Positions 7,204-15,608 of a DNA stretch of 43,005 nt are shown piece by piece (the first letter of the stretch is position 1; every line of letters starts with the position of its first letter). The stretch is from Chryseobacterium elymi (GTDB taxonomy: Bacteria > Bacteroidota > Bacteroidia > Flavobacteriales > Weeksellaceae): assembly GCF_003385495.1 (NCBI RefSeq), contig NZ_QNUH01000026.1:1-43005 (forward strand), in the 5' to 3' direction. The position numbers and the translations under genes are program-made. The notes under the pieces are model-generated. The model was not told where the DNA came from. It ran no database searches and saw nothing but the letters and a program-made list of their open reading frames with translations.

Positions 7204-10200
7204 TTACATATTTCTTCTGTATTTACCACCCACTTCAAATAAAGCATTGGTAATCTGTCCAAGAGAACAGTATTTAACAGCATCCATCATCACGGCAAAT
7301 AAGTTTTGCTGGTTGATTGCTGCATACTGCAATTGTTTTAAAGCTTCTGCAGATCTGTCTTCATTAGATTTCTGGAAATTATGTAAAGTTTCGATCTGAA
7401 CCTGCTTTTCTTCCTCAGTAGAACGGATCACCTCTCCCGGACGTACTGTTGGCGAACCGTCTTTTCCAAGAAAAGTATTCACTCCGATAATCGGATATTC
7501 TCCTGTGTGCTTCAGCCATTCATAATGCATCGATTCTTCCTGAATCTTAGAACGCTGGTACATGGTTTCCATAGCGCCCAAAACACCACCTCTTTCCGTA
7601 ATTCTGTCGAATTCCGCATAAACCGCTTCTTCCACAAGATCCGTTAATTCCTCAATAATAAATGAACCTTGAAGCGGGTTTTCATTTTTAGCTAATCCTA
7701 ATTCTTTATTAATGATCAGCTGTATTGCCATTGCTCTTCTTACAGACTGCTCAGTCGGTGTTGTAATCGCCTCATCATAAGCATTGGTGTGAAGAGAATT
7801 ACAGTTATCATAGATTGCATAAAGCGCTTGAAGCGTCGTTCTGATATCATTGAAATCAATTTCCTGCGCGTGCAGTGAACGTCCTGAAGTCTGGATGTGG
7901 TATTTCAGCATCTGACTTCTTTCGTCTGCTCCGTATTTCAGCTTCATAGCTTTTGCCCATATTCTTCTTGCTACACGACCGATTACCGAGTATTCGGGGT
8001 CGATACCGTTAGAGAAAAAGAATGATAAATTCGGGGCAAAATCATTGATATCCATTCCTCTTGACAAATAATATTCCACGTACGTGAAACCATTTGCCAA
8101 AGTAAACGCCAGCTGAGAAACCGGATTCGCGCCCGCTTCTGCAATGTGATATCCTGAAATAGAAACGGAGTAGAAGTTCCTAACTTTTTCCGTGATAAAA
8201 TATTCCTGAACGTCACCCATTAAACGAAGGGCAAATTCAGTAGAGAAAATACAGGTATTCTGAGCCTGGTCTTCTTTTAAAATGTCAGCCTGAACCGTTC
8301 CACGAACTGTCGCGATGGTTTTAGCCTTAATTTCGGCATAAGCTTCAGCAGGAATCACTTCATCTCCTGTAATTCCTAATAATTTTAATCCTAAACCATT
8401 GTTGGAAGGAGGAAGTTCGCCATTGTATTTCGGTCTTTCTAAGCCTCTATCATCAAATTTTGCTTTTAGAGCTTTTTCAACATTTGCCTCGAGATTATGC
8501 TCGGCAATATATTTTTCAACATTCTGATCAATGGCTGCATTCATAAAGAAAGCCAGCAGCATTGGAGCAGGACCGTTGATGGTCATAGAAACCGAAGTCA
8601 TCGCATTTACCAGATCAAATCCGGAATACAATTTTTTAGCATCATCTAAAGTCGCGATAGAAACTCCCGCATTTCCGATTTTACCATAAATATCTGGTGG
8701 TAGAGCTGGATCTTGTCCGTATAAAGTTACAGAGTCAAACGCTGTAGATAGACGTTTTGCATCCATTTCCGCAGAAACGTAGTGGAATCTTCTGTTCGTT
8801 CTTTCAGGACCTCCTTCTCCGGCAAACATTCTTGTCGGATCTTCTCCTGTTCTTTTGAAAGGATAAATTCCGGCTGTGTAAGGGAATCCTCCCGGTAGAT
8901 TTTCCTGTCCTTTCCACTTGATCAGGTCACCCCAGTCCGTATATTTTGGTAAAGCAATCTTTGGAATTCTTAAGTGGGATAAAGATTCTGTTGAAGTTTC
9001 CACTTTAATTTCCTTTCCTCTTACAAAATAAGAATAAAACTCTTCGTGAAAAGCTTTTTTCGTATCATCCCAGGTTTTTAAGAAGTCGATATTTTCCTGC
9101 TGAAGATCTTTTTCTGCTTTTTGATATTCAGCGTCCAGGGTTTCATTCGAAAGGAAGTTTTTTACCCCTTCAATATGATACATTTTTCTGGCAAGCTCAG
9201 CTTGCTTTTCAACGTTGGCGTCATATTGTCTGTTGTTTTCAACAATTTCAGAAAGATAACGAACTCTTTTTGGAGGAATGATGGTTACTTCGTCTGTAAT
9301 TTCCTGTTCAACAAAAGTTTTTAAATCTAAACCTGAAAACTTATCGTTTACTTTTGAAATTAATCGGTTGTATAGTTCTGTAGTTCCGTGGTCGTTGAAC
9401 TGAGATGCTTTTGTAGCATATACCGGCATTTCATCCAGCTGCTGTTCCCATAACAGATGGTTTCTCTGAAACTGCTTTCTAACGGCTTGAAGGGCATCAA
9501 GAGCCCCACGTTTATCAGATTTATTTAATGCCACTAAATCAGCATAATCCAGCATGTCAATCTTCTCCAGCTGAGTGGATGCTCCATATTCAGGAGTCAT
9601 CACATACATGGAAACATCTGCAAAATCAGAGACTTCCGAGCCGGACTGCCCAATACCTGAGGTTTCCAGAATGATAACATCAGGATGAGCCAGTTTCAGA
9701 ACATTCAAAGCAGAATGAATGAACGGAGAAACGGAAACATTATTTTCTCTGGTAGCCATCGAACGCATATAAACTCTAGGATCATTGATCGCATTCATAC
9801 GGATTCTGTCTCCCAAAAGGGCGCCTCCTGTTTTCTTTTTAGAAGGGTCAATGGAAATAATAGCAATCTTTTTATCAGGATTTGAACGGATAAAACGTCT
9901 TACCAGTTCATCTGTTAATGAAGACTTTCCCGCTCCACCAGTACCTGTAATACCAATGATAGGAATATTTAGATCTTTTGATTTTTCGTCAATTGCTTTT
10001 ACCAATTCAGGTTTTTCTTCTGAGAAGTTTTCAACGGCAGAAATGACTTTAGCAATGCTTGTGGAATTTTCAAAACTAATTGAATCCAGATCAGCAGAGG
10101 TTATATCCTTTCCTGTTGCAAAATCTGATCTTTTAACCAAATCATCGATCATGCCCTGTAAGCCAAGTTCACGACCATCATCCGGAGAATAAATTCTGTC

Positions 10201-10551
10201 GATTCCGTAAGACATGATATCCTCAATTTCTTCCGGCAGGATTACACCGCCGCCGCCGCCGAAAATCTTAATCTGCGGAGAGTTTTTTTCTCTTAAAAGG
10301 TCGTAGATATATTTAAAATATTCATTGTGGCCGCCTTGATATGAGGTTAGGGCAATGGCATTGGCATCTTCTTGGATAGCTGTGTTAACAACTTCTTCTG
10401 CTGATTTGTCGTGTCCCAGGTGGATCACTTCACATCCTGTTCCCTGGATCACGCGGCGCATGATATTAATCGCAGCATCGTGTCCGTCAAATAATGACGC
10501 CGCTGTTACGATTCTCACTTTGTTGGTTGGAGTATATTTTTGGGTTTCCAT
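7204..10551 (-). CDS. icmF: Fused isobutyryl-CoA/acyl-CoA mutase with built-in G-protein chaperone (IcmF type)
   Basis: 1115 residues with all three IcmF parts in one chain. Residues ~10-140 are the cobalamin-binding domain (FDGHDAAINIMRR with base-on H24; SYQGGH; FGGGGGV). Residues ~195-410 are a MeaB/ArgK-type GTPase with Walker A GTGGAGKSS (203-211), ETSGIGQS (296-303) and NKSD (343-346). From ~520 to the end is the mutase barrel, with YPFKRTGEDPTRMFAGEG and NGPAPMLLAFFMNAAID. IcmF proteins interconvert isobutyryl- and n-butyryl-CoA (some also isovaleryl/pivalyl-CoA) using adenosylcobalamin, with the GTPase controlling cofactor loading. Many annotations call this methylmalonyl-CoA mutase; the fused order favours IcmF. 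The axial motif ends in A where the textbook motif DxHxxG has G. Promoter and terminator flank it, so it is monocistronic. Confidence 0.93.
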   Translation of the reverse strand: METQKYTPTNKVRIVTAASLFDGHDAAINIMRRVIQGTGCEVIHLGHDKSAEEVVNTAIQEDANAIALTSYQGGHNEYFKYIYDLLREKNSPQIKIFGGGGGVILPEEIEDIMSYGIDRIYSPDDGRELGLQGMIDDLVKRSDFATGKDITSADLDSISFENSTSIAKVISAVENFSEEKPELVKAIDEKSKDLNIPIIGITGTGGAGKSSLTDELVRRFIRSNPDKKIAIISIDPSKKKTGGALLGDRIRMNAINDPRVYMRSMATRENNVSVSPFIHSALNVLKLAHPDVIILETSGIGQSGSEVSDFADVSMYVMTPEYGASTQLEKIDMLDYADLVALNKSDKRGALDALQAVRKQFQRNHLLWEQQLDEMPVYATKASQFNDHGTTELYNRLISKVNDKFSGLDLKTFVEQEITDEVTIIPPKRVRYLSEIVENNRQYDANVEKQAELARKMYHIEGVKNFLSNETLDAEYQKAEKDLQQENIDFLKTWDDTKKAFHEEFYSYFVRGKEIKVETSTESLSHLRIPKIALPKYTDWGDLIKWKGQENLPGGFPYTAGIYPFKRTGEDPTRMFAGEGGPERTNRRFHYVSAEMDAKRLSTAFDSVTLYGQDPALPPDIYGKIGNAGVSIATLDDAKKLYSGFDLVNAMTSVSMTINGPAPMLLAFFMNAAIDQNVEKYIAEHNLEANVEKALKAKFDDRGLERPKYNGELPPSNNGLGLKLLGITGDEVIPAEAYAEIKAKTIATVRGTVQADILKEDQAQNTCIFSTEFALRLMGDVQEYFITEKVRNFYSVSISGYHIAEAGANPVSQLAFTLANGFTYVEYYLSRGMDINDFAPNLSFFFSNGIDPEYSVIGRVARRIWAKAMKLKYGADERSQMLKYHIQTSGRSLHAQEIDFNDIRTTLQALYAIYDNCNSLHTNAYDEAITTPTEQSVRRAMAIQLIINKELGLAKNENPLQGSFIIEELTDLVEEAVYAEFDRITERGGVLGAMETMYQRSKIQEESMHYEWLKHTGEYPIIGVNTFLGKDGSPTVRPGEVIRSTEEEKQVQIETLHNFQKSNEDRSAEALKQLQYAAINQQNLFAVMMDAVKYCSLGQITNALFEVGGKYRRNM

Positions 10552-10579
10552 AAAAAAATCTAGAAAATTTCTGAATTTT

Positions 10580-10587
10580 CAAATATA
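10580..10587 (-). promoter_or_regulatory. -7 promoter element for icmF
   Basis: TATATTTG on the - strand fits TAnnTTTG. It lies 28 bases before the icmF ATG. No clear -33 TTTG was found at the right distance. Confidence 0.5.
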
Positions 10588-10711
10588 ATAATAAAATAAG
10601 AACCGTCTGTTTTTATTTAAAGTATTGATTTACAGTGTTTAGTTTAGGTTGTGTGGGTTTGTTTTTTCCCTGCTTAATGATTGATCATTTAAAAATGATA
10701 AGTAAATTATC

Positions 10712-10719
10712 TATTTTTG
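10712..10719 (+). promoter_or_regulatory. -7 promoter element for the small membrane protein
   Basis: TATTTTTG fits TAnnTTTG and lies 18 bases before ATG 10738. This supports 10738 as the start: the TTG at 10717 is part of this element. Confidence 0.5.
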
Positions 10720-10737
10720 CAATATAATATATATACT

Positions 10738-11070
10738 ATGAAAAAGGCTTGGATGTATTTTGCTTTAGGAACAGTTCTTAGTTTCCTTATCAATTATTTT
10801 TTTTACAGTTCTGATAATGTAGGTCTTGATATATATTATGCACTGTCTTTTGGGATAGCATGGGGAATTGCTTATTATCTGGATACGCCCAATTTTACAT
10901 TGCCGCAAAAATTAGGTATTTCCTTTGTCGCAATGGGTATTTTGGTGCTAATTGGAACATTCATATTCAGCCTTGAGCTTGCGATTCCGTCTATCCTGAA
11001 ATTTTCTACAGTTTTTGTAGCCTATTACTTAATTGCTAGTTTCAGGGCAAGCAAATCCCTGCGCAATTAA
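10738..11070 (+). CDS. Small membrane protein, about four helices
   Basis: 110 residues from ATG 10738 (MKKAWMYFALGTVLSFLINY). Hydrophobic stretches follow in order: WMYFALGTVLSFLINYFF, ALSFGIAWGIAYYL, LGISFVAMGILVLIGTFIF and ILKFSTVFVAYYLIASF. No family is recognised. A TTG start at 10717 would add seven residues but overlaps the promoter element, so ATG 10738 is preferred. The stop overlaps the stop of the convergent DUF3667 gene by four bases (TTAA), with no terminator between them. Confidence 0.75.
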   Translation: MKKAWMYFALGTVLSFLINYFFYSSDNVGLDIYYALSFGIAWGIAYYLDTPNFTLPQKLGISFVAMGILVLIGTFIFSLELAIPSILKFSTVFVAYYLIASFRASKSLRN

Positions 11071-12179
11071 TGCATTAATAAGAAGCTAACAATTCCCAAG
11101 CCCATTAATAAGAACGTAAATAAAACGGTGTTGATAAAGAATAAAACAGCACCAACTAAAATAGTCAGGGCAGGGTGCGTGCGGTAGGTCTTATAATGAG
11201 CTACAAAAAAATAACATCCTGCATAAACAGTAGCCCCTGTAGTCAGCAACCCTTTCATAATAATAGCAAAGCTGCTTGTTTCACCAAAATAGCTAAACAC
11301 CTTATTCAGTACAAAAAGAAGAAGGGTGAGCAATAATAAAAAAGAAAAGTAGTGGAGGGTAAAAACACCGTGATCAAAATACCACCACTTTTTTTTACTG
11401 TGAAATATCCATAGCAGAAAAGCAAACAGAGGAAGATATATGAAAAGAGCTTTTGGTAAATTGTGAACCGAACTCTTAATAAACATATTGGTAATCTCAC
11501 TAGGGGAATGGCCTTTTTCTTCCAATTCAAAGATTTTAGCAACGAAAGGGCGGAAGGTCTGATACTTGTGCGCGTTCTTTTGATTTCTCTTATCAAAATC
11601 TTCCATAGACTGTAGTCCTAAAGATTTTGTAATGCTCTTATTCTCTTTAAATATATTTTCAACATCTACATCATCTTGAGCTGTACTTTTAACTTGGCTG
11701 GAATCTAATGCACGAGTTAGCATTCCGCCGCTAAGGGAATCTGCCTTTAGTACTTCCGGAGATTGTAAAGCTTCATTTACAGCTTTATTTTTAACAGCTT
11801 CTTTTTGAATCTCTTTATTGATTTCTTTTGCCTGGCGGGTCCTTTCCTTTCCAAAATTTAAATCTGTTATTTGGAATGAAATAAACAGAAAAGTGACAAA
11901 ACTTATAAAAATGTAAAGCTTTACAGGAGGAACAAACTGCTGTCTTTTCCCCTCCAGATAAACCTGCGTAAGTCTTCCCGGCTTAAAAAGCAGATTTTTC
12001 ATAGTTCCCCAAAACTGACCGTCATAATGAGTGAAATCTTCAAAAAAGTGAGTGAATAAATAGTAAAAAGGATGGCGGCTTTCTATATTTTGCTGTCCGC
12101 AGTGCGGGCAGAATCTTTCTTCAACCTGGTGCCCGCAGTTCAGGCAGGTTTTATCTTCTCTTATTTTTCCGTGGCTCAT
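11067..12179 (-). CDS. DUF3667 membrane protein with N-terminal zinc-ribbon
   Basis: 370 residues from ATG 12179 (MSHGKIREDKTCLNCG); the frame is open to 12227, but the extra 16 residues do not fit the family. The N-terminus has a four-cysteine zinc-ribbon (CLNCG, then CPHCGQQN). HPFYYLFTHFFEDFTHYDGQ and LFKPGRLTQVYLEGKRQQFV are the DUF3667 signature. Hydrophobic helices follow: LYIFISFVTFLFISF, KALFIYLPLFAFLLWIF, HYFSFLLLLTLLLFVL and two or more at the C-terminus. A charged, probably extramembrane region separates the first helix from the rest. The family is widespread in Bacteroidetes; its function is unknown. Confidence 0.85.
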   Translation of the reverse strand: MSHGKIREDKTCLNCGHQVEERFCPHCGQQNIESRHPFYYLFTHFFEDFTHYDGQFWGTMKNLLFKPGRLTQVYLEGKRQQFVPPVKLYIFISFVTFLFISFQITDLNFGKERTRQAKEINKEIQKEAVKNKAVNEALQSPEVLKADSLSGGMLTRALDSSQVKSTAQDDVDVENIFKENKSITKSLGLQSMEDFDKRNQKNAHKYQTFRPFVAKIFELEEKGHSPSEITNMFIKSSVHNLPKALFIYLPLFAFLLWIFHSKKKWWYFDHGVFTLHYFSFLLLLTLLLFVLNKVFSYFGETSSFAIIMKGLLTTGATVYAGCYFFVAHYKTYRTHPALTILVGAVLFFINTVLFTFLLMGLGIVSFLLMH

Positions 12180-12446
12180 GGATAGTTTGGGACTATGATT
12201 TGGACACAAATATAAATATTTCGTCACATAAAATAATCACATTAATAAGCTTTAAAGGAAATCTTTAAAGTAAAATTAATAAAGTCCGAGTTTAATACTC
12301 AAACTCTTTGTGTTATCATGTATGTTTTAGAATTTTGAAATGTTTTTTAATTAGTCATCATTTTACAAGTCATATATCAAGTCAATTGTTGATAATCAAT
12401 TAAAAGGAATTGAAATCCGGAGATAGTACAGATTAAATAAAATATG

Positions 12447-12478
12447 TTTTTGGGTTACAAAAATAATTTGTACCTTTG
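12447..12478 (+). promoter_or_regulatory. Canonical Bacteroidetes promoter of the rplM operon
   Basis: TTTTTG (12447-12452, -33 element) and TACCTTTG (12471-12478, -7 element TAnnTTTG) are separated by 18 bases, the expected spacing. This leaves a 5' leader of about 40 bases before the rplM GTG. It is the best-formed promoter in the window. Upstream, 12241-12440 is AT-rich and holds two copies of the 8-base palindrome CTTTAAAG (12250-12257, 12263-12270), of unknown meaning. Confidence 0.85.
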
Positions 12479-12524
12479 CACACCCTTTTAGGGGAAAATT
12501 ATGTTTAATCTTTAACTAAAACGT

Positions 12525-12980
12525 GTGAATACATTAAGTTACAAAACTGTTTCAGCGAACAAAGCTACTGCTAATAAAGAATGGGTTGTGGTAGACGCTG
12601 AAGGACAGCCGTTAGGAAGACTAGCTTCTACGGTTGCAAAGATTTTGAGAGGTAAGCACAAAACGAACTTTACACCTCACGTAGATTGTGGTGATAACGT
12701 GATCGTTTTGAATGCTGGGAAAATTACGCTTTCCGGAAATAAGTGGGCTGATAAGACTTACATCTGGCATACAGGTTACCCTGGTGGACAGAAGTCTATG
12801 ACTGCGGCTGAACTTCAGAAGAAAGATTCTTTAAAAGTATTGGAGAAATCTGTAAAAGGTATGTTGCCAAAGAACAGATTAGGATCTGCTTTATTAAAGA
12901 ACCTTTATCTATATGAAGGAACTGAGCACAAACATGAAGCTCAACAGCCTAAAACAATTAATGTTAACGAATTTAAATAA
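12525..12980 (+). CDS. rplM: 50S ribosomal protein L13
   Basis: 151 residues. L13 is an early-assembly protein of the large subunit. EWVVVDAEGQPLGRLAS, LRGKHKTNFTPHVDCGDNV, YIWHTGYPGG and GMLPKNRLG are strongly conserved. The start is GTG 12525; no in-frame ATG precedes the conserved part. It is followed after six bases by rpsI, the usual L13-S9 pair. Confidence 0.98.
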   Translation: MNTLSYKTVSANKATANKEWVVVDAEGQPLGRLASTVAKILRGKHKTNFTPHVDCGDNVIVLNAGKITLSGNKWADKTYIWHTGYPGGQKSMTAAELQKKDSLKVLEKSVKGMLPKNRLGSALLKNLYLYEGTEHKHEAQQPKTINVNEFK

Positions 12981-12986
12981 TTAATT

Positions 12987-13373
12987 ATGTCTATAGTTCA
13001 CAAAATCGGAAGAAGAAAAACTTCTGTAGCAAGAGTTTATGTAAGACCAGGTTCTGGTGTTATTACAGTAAACGGTAAAGATGCTGCAACTTATTTCTCT
13101 ACAGACGTGATGGTTTACAAGCTGAACCAACCGTTTATCCTTTCTGAAACTGTTGGTCAGTATGACGTTACCGTAAATGTTTTCGGTGGTGGTAATACAG
13201 GTCAGGCAGAGGCTATCAGATTAGGTATTTCAAGAGCTTTATGTGAAATCAATGCTGAATTCAGATTAGCTTTGAAGCCAGCTGGTTTACTTACAAGAGA
13301 CGCAAGAATGGTGGAAAGAAAGAAGCCAGGTCAGAAAAAAGCAAGAAAGAGATTCCAATTCTCAAAACGTTAA
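12987..13373 (+). CDS. rpsI: 30S ribosomal protein S9
   Basis: 128 residues. S9 binds the 3' domain of 16S rRNA, and its basic C-terminal tail reaches the P-site tRNA. GRRKTSVARVYVRPGSG, FGGGNTGQAEAIRLGISRAL and the tail KKARKRFQFSKR are diagnostic. Co-transcribed with rplM. The gap to rpsB is unusually long for an operon (207 bp) and contains word repeats. Confidence 0.98.
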   Translation: MSIVHKIGRRKTSVARVYVRPGSGVITVNGKDAATYFSTDVMVYKLNQPFILSETVGQYDVTVNVFGGGNTGQAEAIRLGISRALCEINAEFRLALKPAGLLTRDARMVERKKPGQKKARKRFQFSKR

Positions 13374-13390
13374 GATTTGCTGTTGGCGAA

Positions 13391-13491
13391 TGGCTATTAG
13401 CTATTGGCTACAGAAATGTATTAAATTTTATTTAAACTTAATCTCGGCGAAAAGCCAATTGCCAAAAGCAAAAAGCAAACCGCCAATTGCC
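13391..13491. repeat. Degenerate word-repeat tract between rpsI and rpsB
   Basis: The segment contains TGGCTATTAGCTATTGGCTA (13391-13410) and two exact copies of GCCAATTGCC (13454-13463, 13482-13491) with AAAAGC-type spacers. The two parts are rich in TTGGC and GCCAA respectively, so they can pair in part. It is not coding. It looks like the short-word intergenic repeats seen in flavobacterial genomes. Confidence 0.5.
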
Positions 13492-13580
13492 CGTTACGTT
13501 TAGCATCCAAACACTTCTCCCATCTAAAGAAGTTGTTGATTGTTTAAAAGACGGAAAGTAAACTAACAAAAACAGAAAAC

Positions 13581-14342
13581 ATGGCAAAAGCAAATGTAAA
13601 AGACCTTTTAGAGGCTGGCGTACACTTCGGTCACATGACCAGAAAGTGGAATCCAAATATGGCTCCATACATTTTTATGGAGAAAAACGGTATTCACATT
13701 GTAGACTTACATAAAACAGCAGTTAAATTGGACGAAGCTTGTAGTGCTTTAGAAAAATTAACTTCTGCAGGTAAAAAAGTTCTTTTCGTAGCTACTAAGA
13801 AGCAAGCGAAAGAAGTGGTTGCAAAACACGCTTCTGAACTTAATATGCCTTATATTACAGAAAGATGGCCTGGAGGTATGTTGACGAACTTCGTTACAAT
13901 CAGAAAGGCTGTAAAGAAAATGAACCATATCGACAAAATGAAAAAAGACGGTACGTTCGAAACTTTATCTAAAAAAGAAAGATTACAGGTAGACAGACAA
14001 AGAGCTAACCTAGAGAAAAACTTAGGTTCTATCTCTGACATGGTTCGTCTTCCTTCTGCAATCTTCGTTGTAGATATCATGAGAGAACATATCGCTGTAA
14101 CTGAAGCTAAGAAATTAGGTATTCCAGTTTTCGGTATTGTTGATACAAACTCTGATCCAAGAAAAGTAGACTTCGTTATCCCAGGAAACGATGATGCTTC
14201 TAAATCTATCGATATGATCCTGAACATCGTTTCTGATTCTATCAAAGAAGGACAGTCTCAAAGAAAAGCTGATAAAGAAAAATCTAAAGAAGAAGGAGAA
14301 AAAGTGTCTGCTGAAACAGATACTGATTTCGATGCTGAATAA
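13581..14342 (+). CDS. rpsB: 30S ribosomal protein S2
   Basis: 253 residues. S2 joins the small subunit late and contacts S1 and 16S rRNA. LLEAGVHFGHMTRKWNPNM, TKKQAKEVV, ERWPGGMLTNFVTIRKAV and FGIVDTNSDP are hallmark segments. The C-terminus carries an acidic, lysine-rich tail as in other flavobacterial S2 proteins. tsf normally follows rpsB; here a terminator follows instead, and tsf lies 13.6 kb away on the other strand. Confidence 0.98.
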   Translation: MAKANVKDLLEAGVHFGHMTRKWNPNMAPYIFMEKNGIHIVDLHKTAVKLDEACSALEKLTSAGKKVLFVATKKQAKEVVAKHASELNMPYITERWPGGMLTNFVTIRKAVKKMNHIDKMKKDGTFETLSKKERLQVDRQRANLEKNLGSISDMVRLPSAIFVVDIMREHIAVTEAKKLGIPVFGIVDTNSDPRKVDFVIPGNDDASKSIDMILNIVSDSIKEGQSQRKADKEKSKEEGEKVSAETDTDFDAE

Positions 14343-14365
14343 TTAAAGATTTTCTTTAATATAGG

Positions 14366-14395
14366 AAAAACGCTGGATTCTGTCCAGCGTTTTTT
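14366..14395 (+). terminator. Rho-independent terminator of the rplM-rpsI-rpsB operon
   Basis: AAAAACGCTGGA (14366-14377) and TCCAGCGTTTTT (about 14383-14394) form a 12-bp stem around TTCTG, followed by TTTGTGTT. It lies 24 bases after the rpsB stop. Confidence 0.9.
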
Positions 14396-14413
14396 GTGTT
14401 GTAATTTTGTAAG

Positions 14414-14437
14414 AACCCCGCTCAATCGAGAGGGGTT
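14414..14437. terminator. Second hairpin, likely terminator for the convergent lipoprotein gene
   Basis: AACCCC-g-CTC pairs with GAG-a-GGGGTT with one mismatch and an AATC loop. On the + strand it runs into TTTATTTTATTT; on the - strand only a short pyrimidine-rich stretch follows. It lies between rpsB and the - strand lipoprotein gene. Confidence 0.6.
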
Positions 14438-14446
14438 TTATTTTAT

Positions 14447-14884
14447 TTAATTGCTGATCTTTATAGCATAAGATGTTGTGATGTACTTTGTAGAATCGTA
14501 AGAGGAGTTACAGAGCATTCCGGAGAGTCTGTAATTCCGGTTTTTAGGCACCATTGTATAACCAACCTTTCCGGAGCCTATCGGGATCTTTTTAAAGAAG
14601 CCTGTGCTGCTCACAGTAAGAACCATATTGCAGGGAGATTTATTTTCCACCGAAATAGAAGTTCTGGGGTTGCCGGGAGAATCCTCGTTAAGAAGATCCG
14701 TTAAAACATCTGCTGTTTCAGGTTTATAGGTCTTAATAAGCTCCGCATATTCTCTTTCCGTACTCATCACAGTACTTCCCGTACTTGAAGGAGTTCTTAT
14801 GGGGTAGCTAGGATAACTGCTGTAGCTGGCACTGCAGCTTATAAGGATAAGTGAAATTCCGGAGAAAGTGGCTAGCTTTTTCAT
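14447..14884 (-). CDS. Two-cysteine secreted family, lipoprotein member
   Basis: 145 residues. MKKLATFSGISLILISC is a lipoprotein signal (lipid on C17). The rest is a short version of the domain shared with the genes at 14890, 16383 and 28903. It has a helix (KPETADVLTDLLNED), then NKSPCNMVLTV with C85, IPIGSGKVGYTMVPKNRNYR, and LCNSSYDSTK with C125. The two cysteines are at the same places as in the other three, so a disulfide is plausible outside the cytoplasm. It is the most divergent member. It follows the 233-residue paralog after five bases, at the end of a trmB-containing operon. The family may be the one catalogued as DUF6759, which I cannot verify. Function unknown. Confidence 0.75.
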   Translation of the reverse strand: MKKLATFSGISLILISCSASYSSYPSYPIRTPSSTGSTVMSTEREYAELIKTYKPETADVLTDLLNEDSPGNPRTSISVENKSPCNMVLTVSSTGFFKKIPIGSGKVGYTMVPKNRNYRLSGMLCNSSYDSTKYITTSYAIKISN

Positions 14885-14889
14885 ACAGA

Positions 14890-15591
14890 TTATTTTTTTG
14901 ATCTTTTCTTTTTTGAAGGTTTCACAGGTACGGTTTCCTTTTGATCTTTTGCCGCTTCTTTATTGGCATCAGGCCTGGGCGTACCGGGATTTTCAATCAC
15001 TACAAATATACCTTTTTTTATGTCTTTCTGAGAAGAGTACTTTACATCACAGACATTACTGTTCAGGGTATAGGAGCCTTTATTGAGAATGATAAAATTT
15101 TCTCCGTGTGCAGGCACTGCCAGGTTGTAGAAATCCTTTCCTTCAATTCTCAGGATAATATTGCAGTCCGAATTATTTCTAAACAGAAGTACAGCTTCTT
15201 TTTTGGTGATATCTTCATCAAACATAGCATTCAGAAGCTTTACCGTTTTGTCTTTGTGCTGATCAGAAGTTTCGGCGATGAGCTTTTTAAACTCTTCCGC
15301 ATCGTTAGAGTTTGAATTCCTCATAAACCTGTTCGGGATATCAGTCATTACCGGTCTGGCTTCCATTGGCTTTGCGGTTTTAGCGCCTTTTGTCCAGTCA
15401 GAATTCTTTAAGGCAATAAGTTTAGGTTTTAGCACATATCTTTTAGGGTCATCAGGGTGTGCATTCTTAAGGTAGTCTTCAATTTCCTTTGTATTTGTGC
15501 TTTTTAGGATATCCTTGTGTTTTTTCTGCGCCGAAGCGGAACCCGAAACCAGGAAAAAGAAGAGGAGGGTCGTTAAAGTTTTTTTCATCAA
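14890..15591 (-). CDS. Two-cysteine secreted family, 233-residue member
   Basis: Signal peptide MMKKTLTTLLFFFLVSGSAS, then AQ. An N-terminal helical motif DYLKNAHPDDPKRYVLKPKL (residues 39-58) is shared with the 259-residue paralog. The C-terminal domain (residues ~110-200) reads HKDKTVKLLNAMFDED, NNSDCNIILRIEGK (C143), YNLAVPAHGENFIILNKGSY and VCDVKYSSQK (C181). A lysine-rich tail ends the protein. The domain looks like a small beta-sandwich with one disulfide. It lies 17 bases after trmB and 5 bases before the lipoprotein paralog, so the three share a transcript. No enzymatic residues are evident. Export is clear; the role is unknown. Confidence 0.8.
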   Translation of the reverse strand: MMKKTLTTLLFFFLVSGSASAQKKHKDILKSTNTKEIEDYLKNAHPDDPKRYVLKPKLIALKNSDWTKGAKTAKPMEARPVMTDIPNRFMRNSNSNDAEEFKKLIAETSDQHKDKTVKLLNAMFDEDITKKEAVLLFRNNSDCNIILRIEGKDFYNLAVPAHGENFIILNKGSYTLNSNVCDVKYSSQKDIKKGIFVVIENPGTPRPDANKEAAKDQKETVPVKPSKKKRSKK

Positions 15592-15608
15592 TTTGTTGTG
15601 TTATTCCA

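Noticed and set aside
9785..10192. 135-codon + strand frame inside icmF
   Set aside because: Antisense to the conserved GTPase domain; no start signal or family match.
12250..12270. Two CTTTAAAG palindromes upstream of rplM as a regulator site
   Set aside because: The words are short and AT-rich, expected by chance in such DNA, and lie about 180 bases from the promoter.
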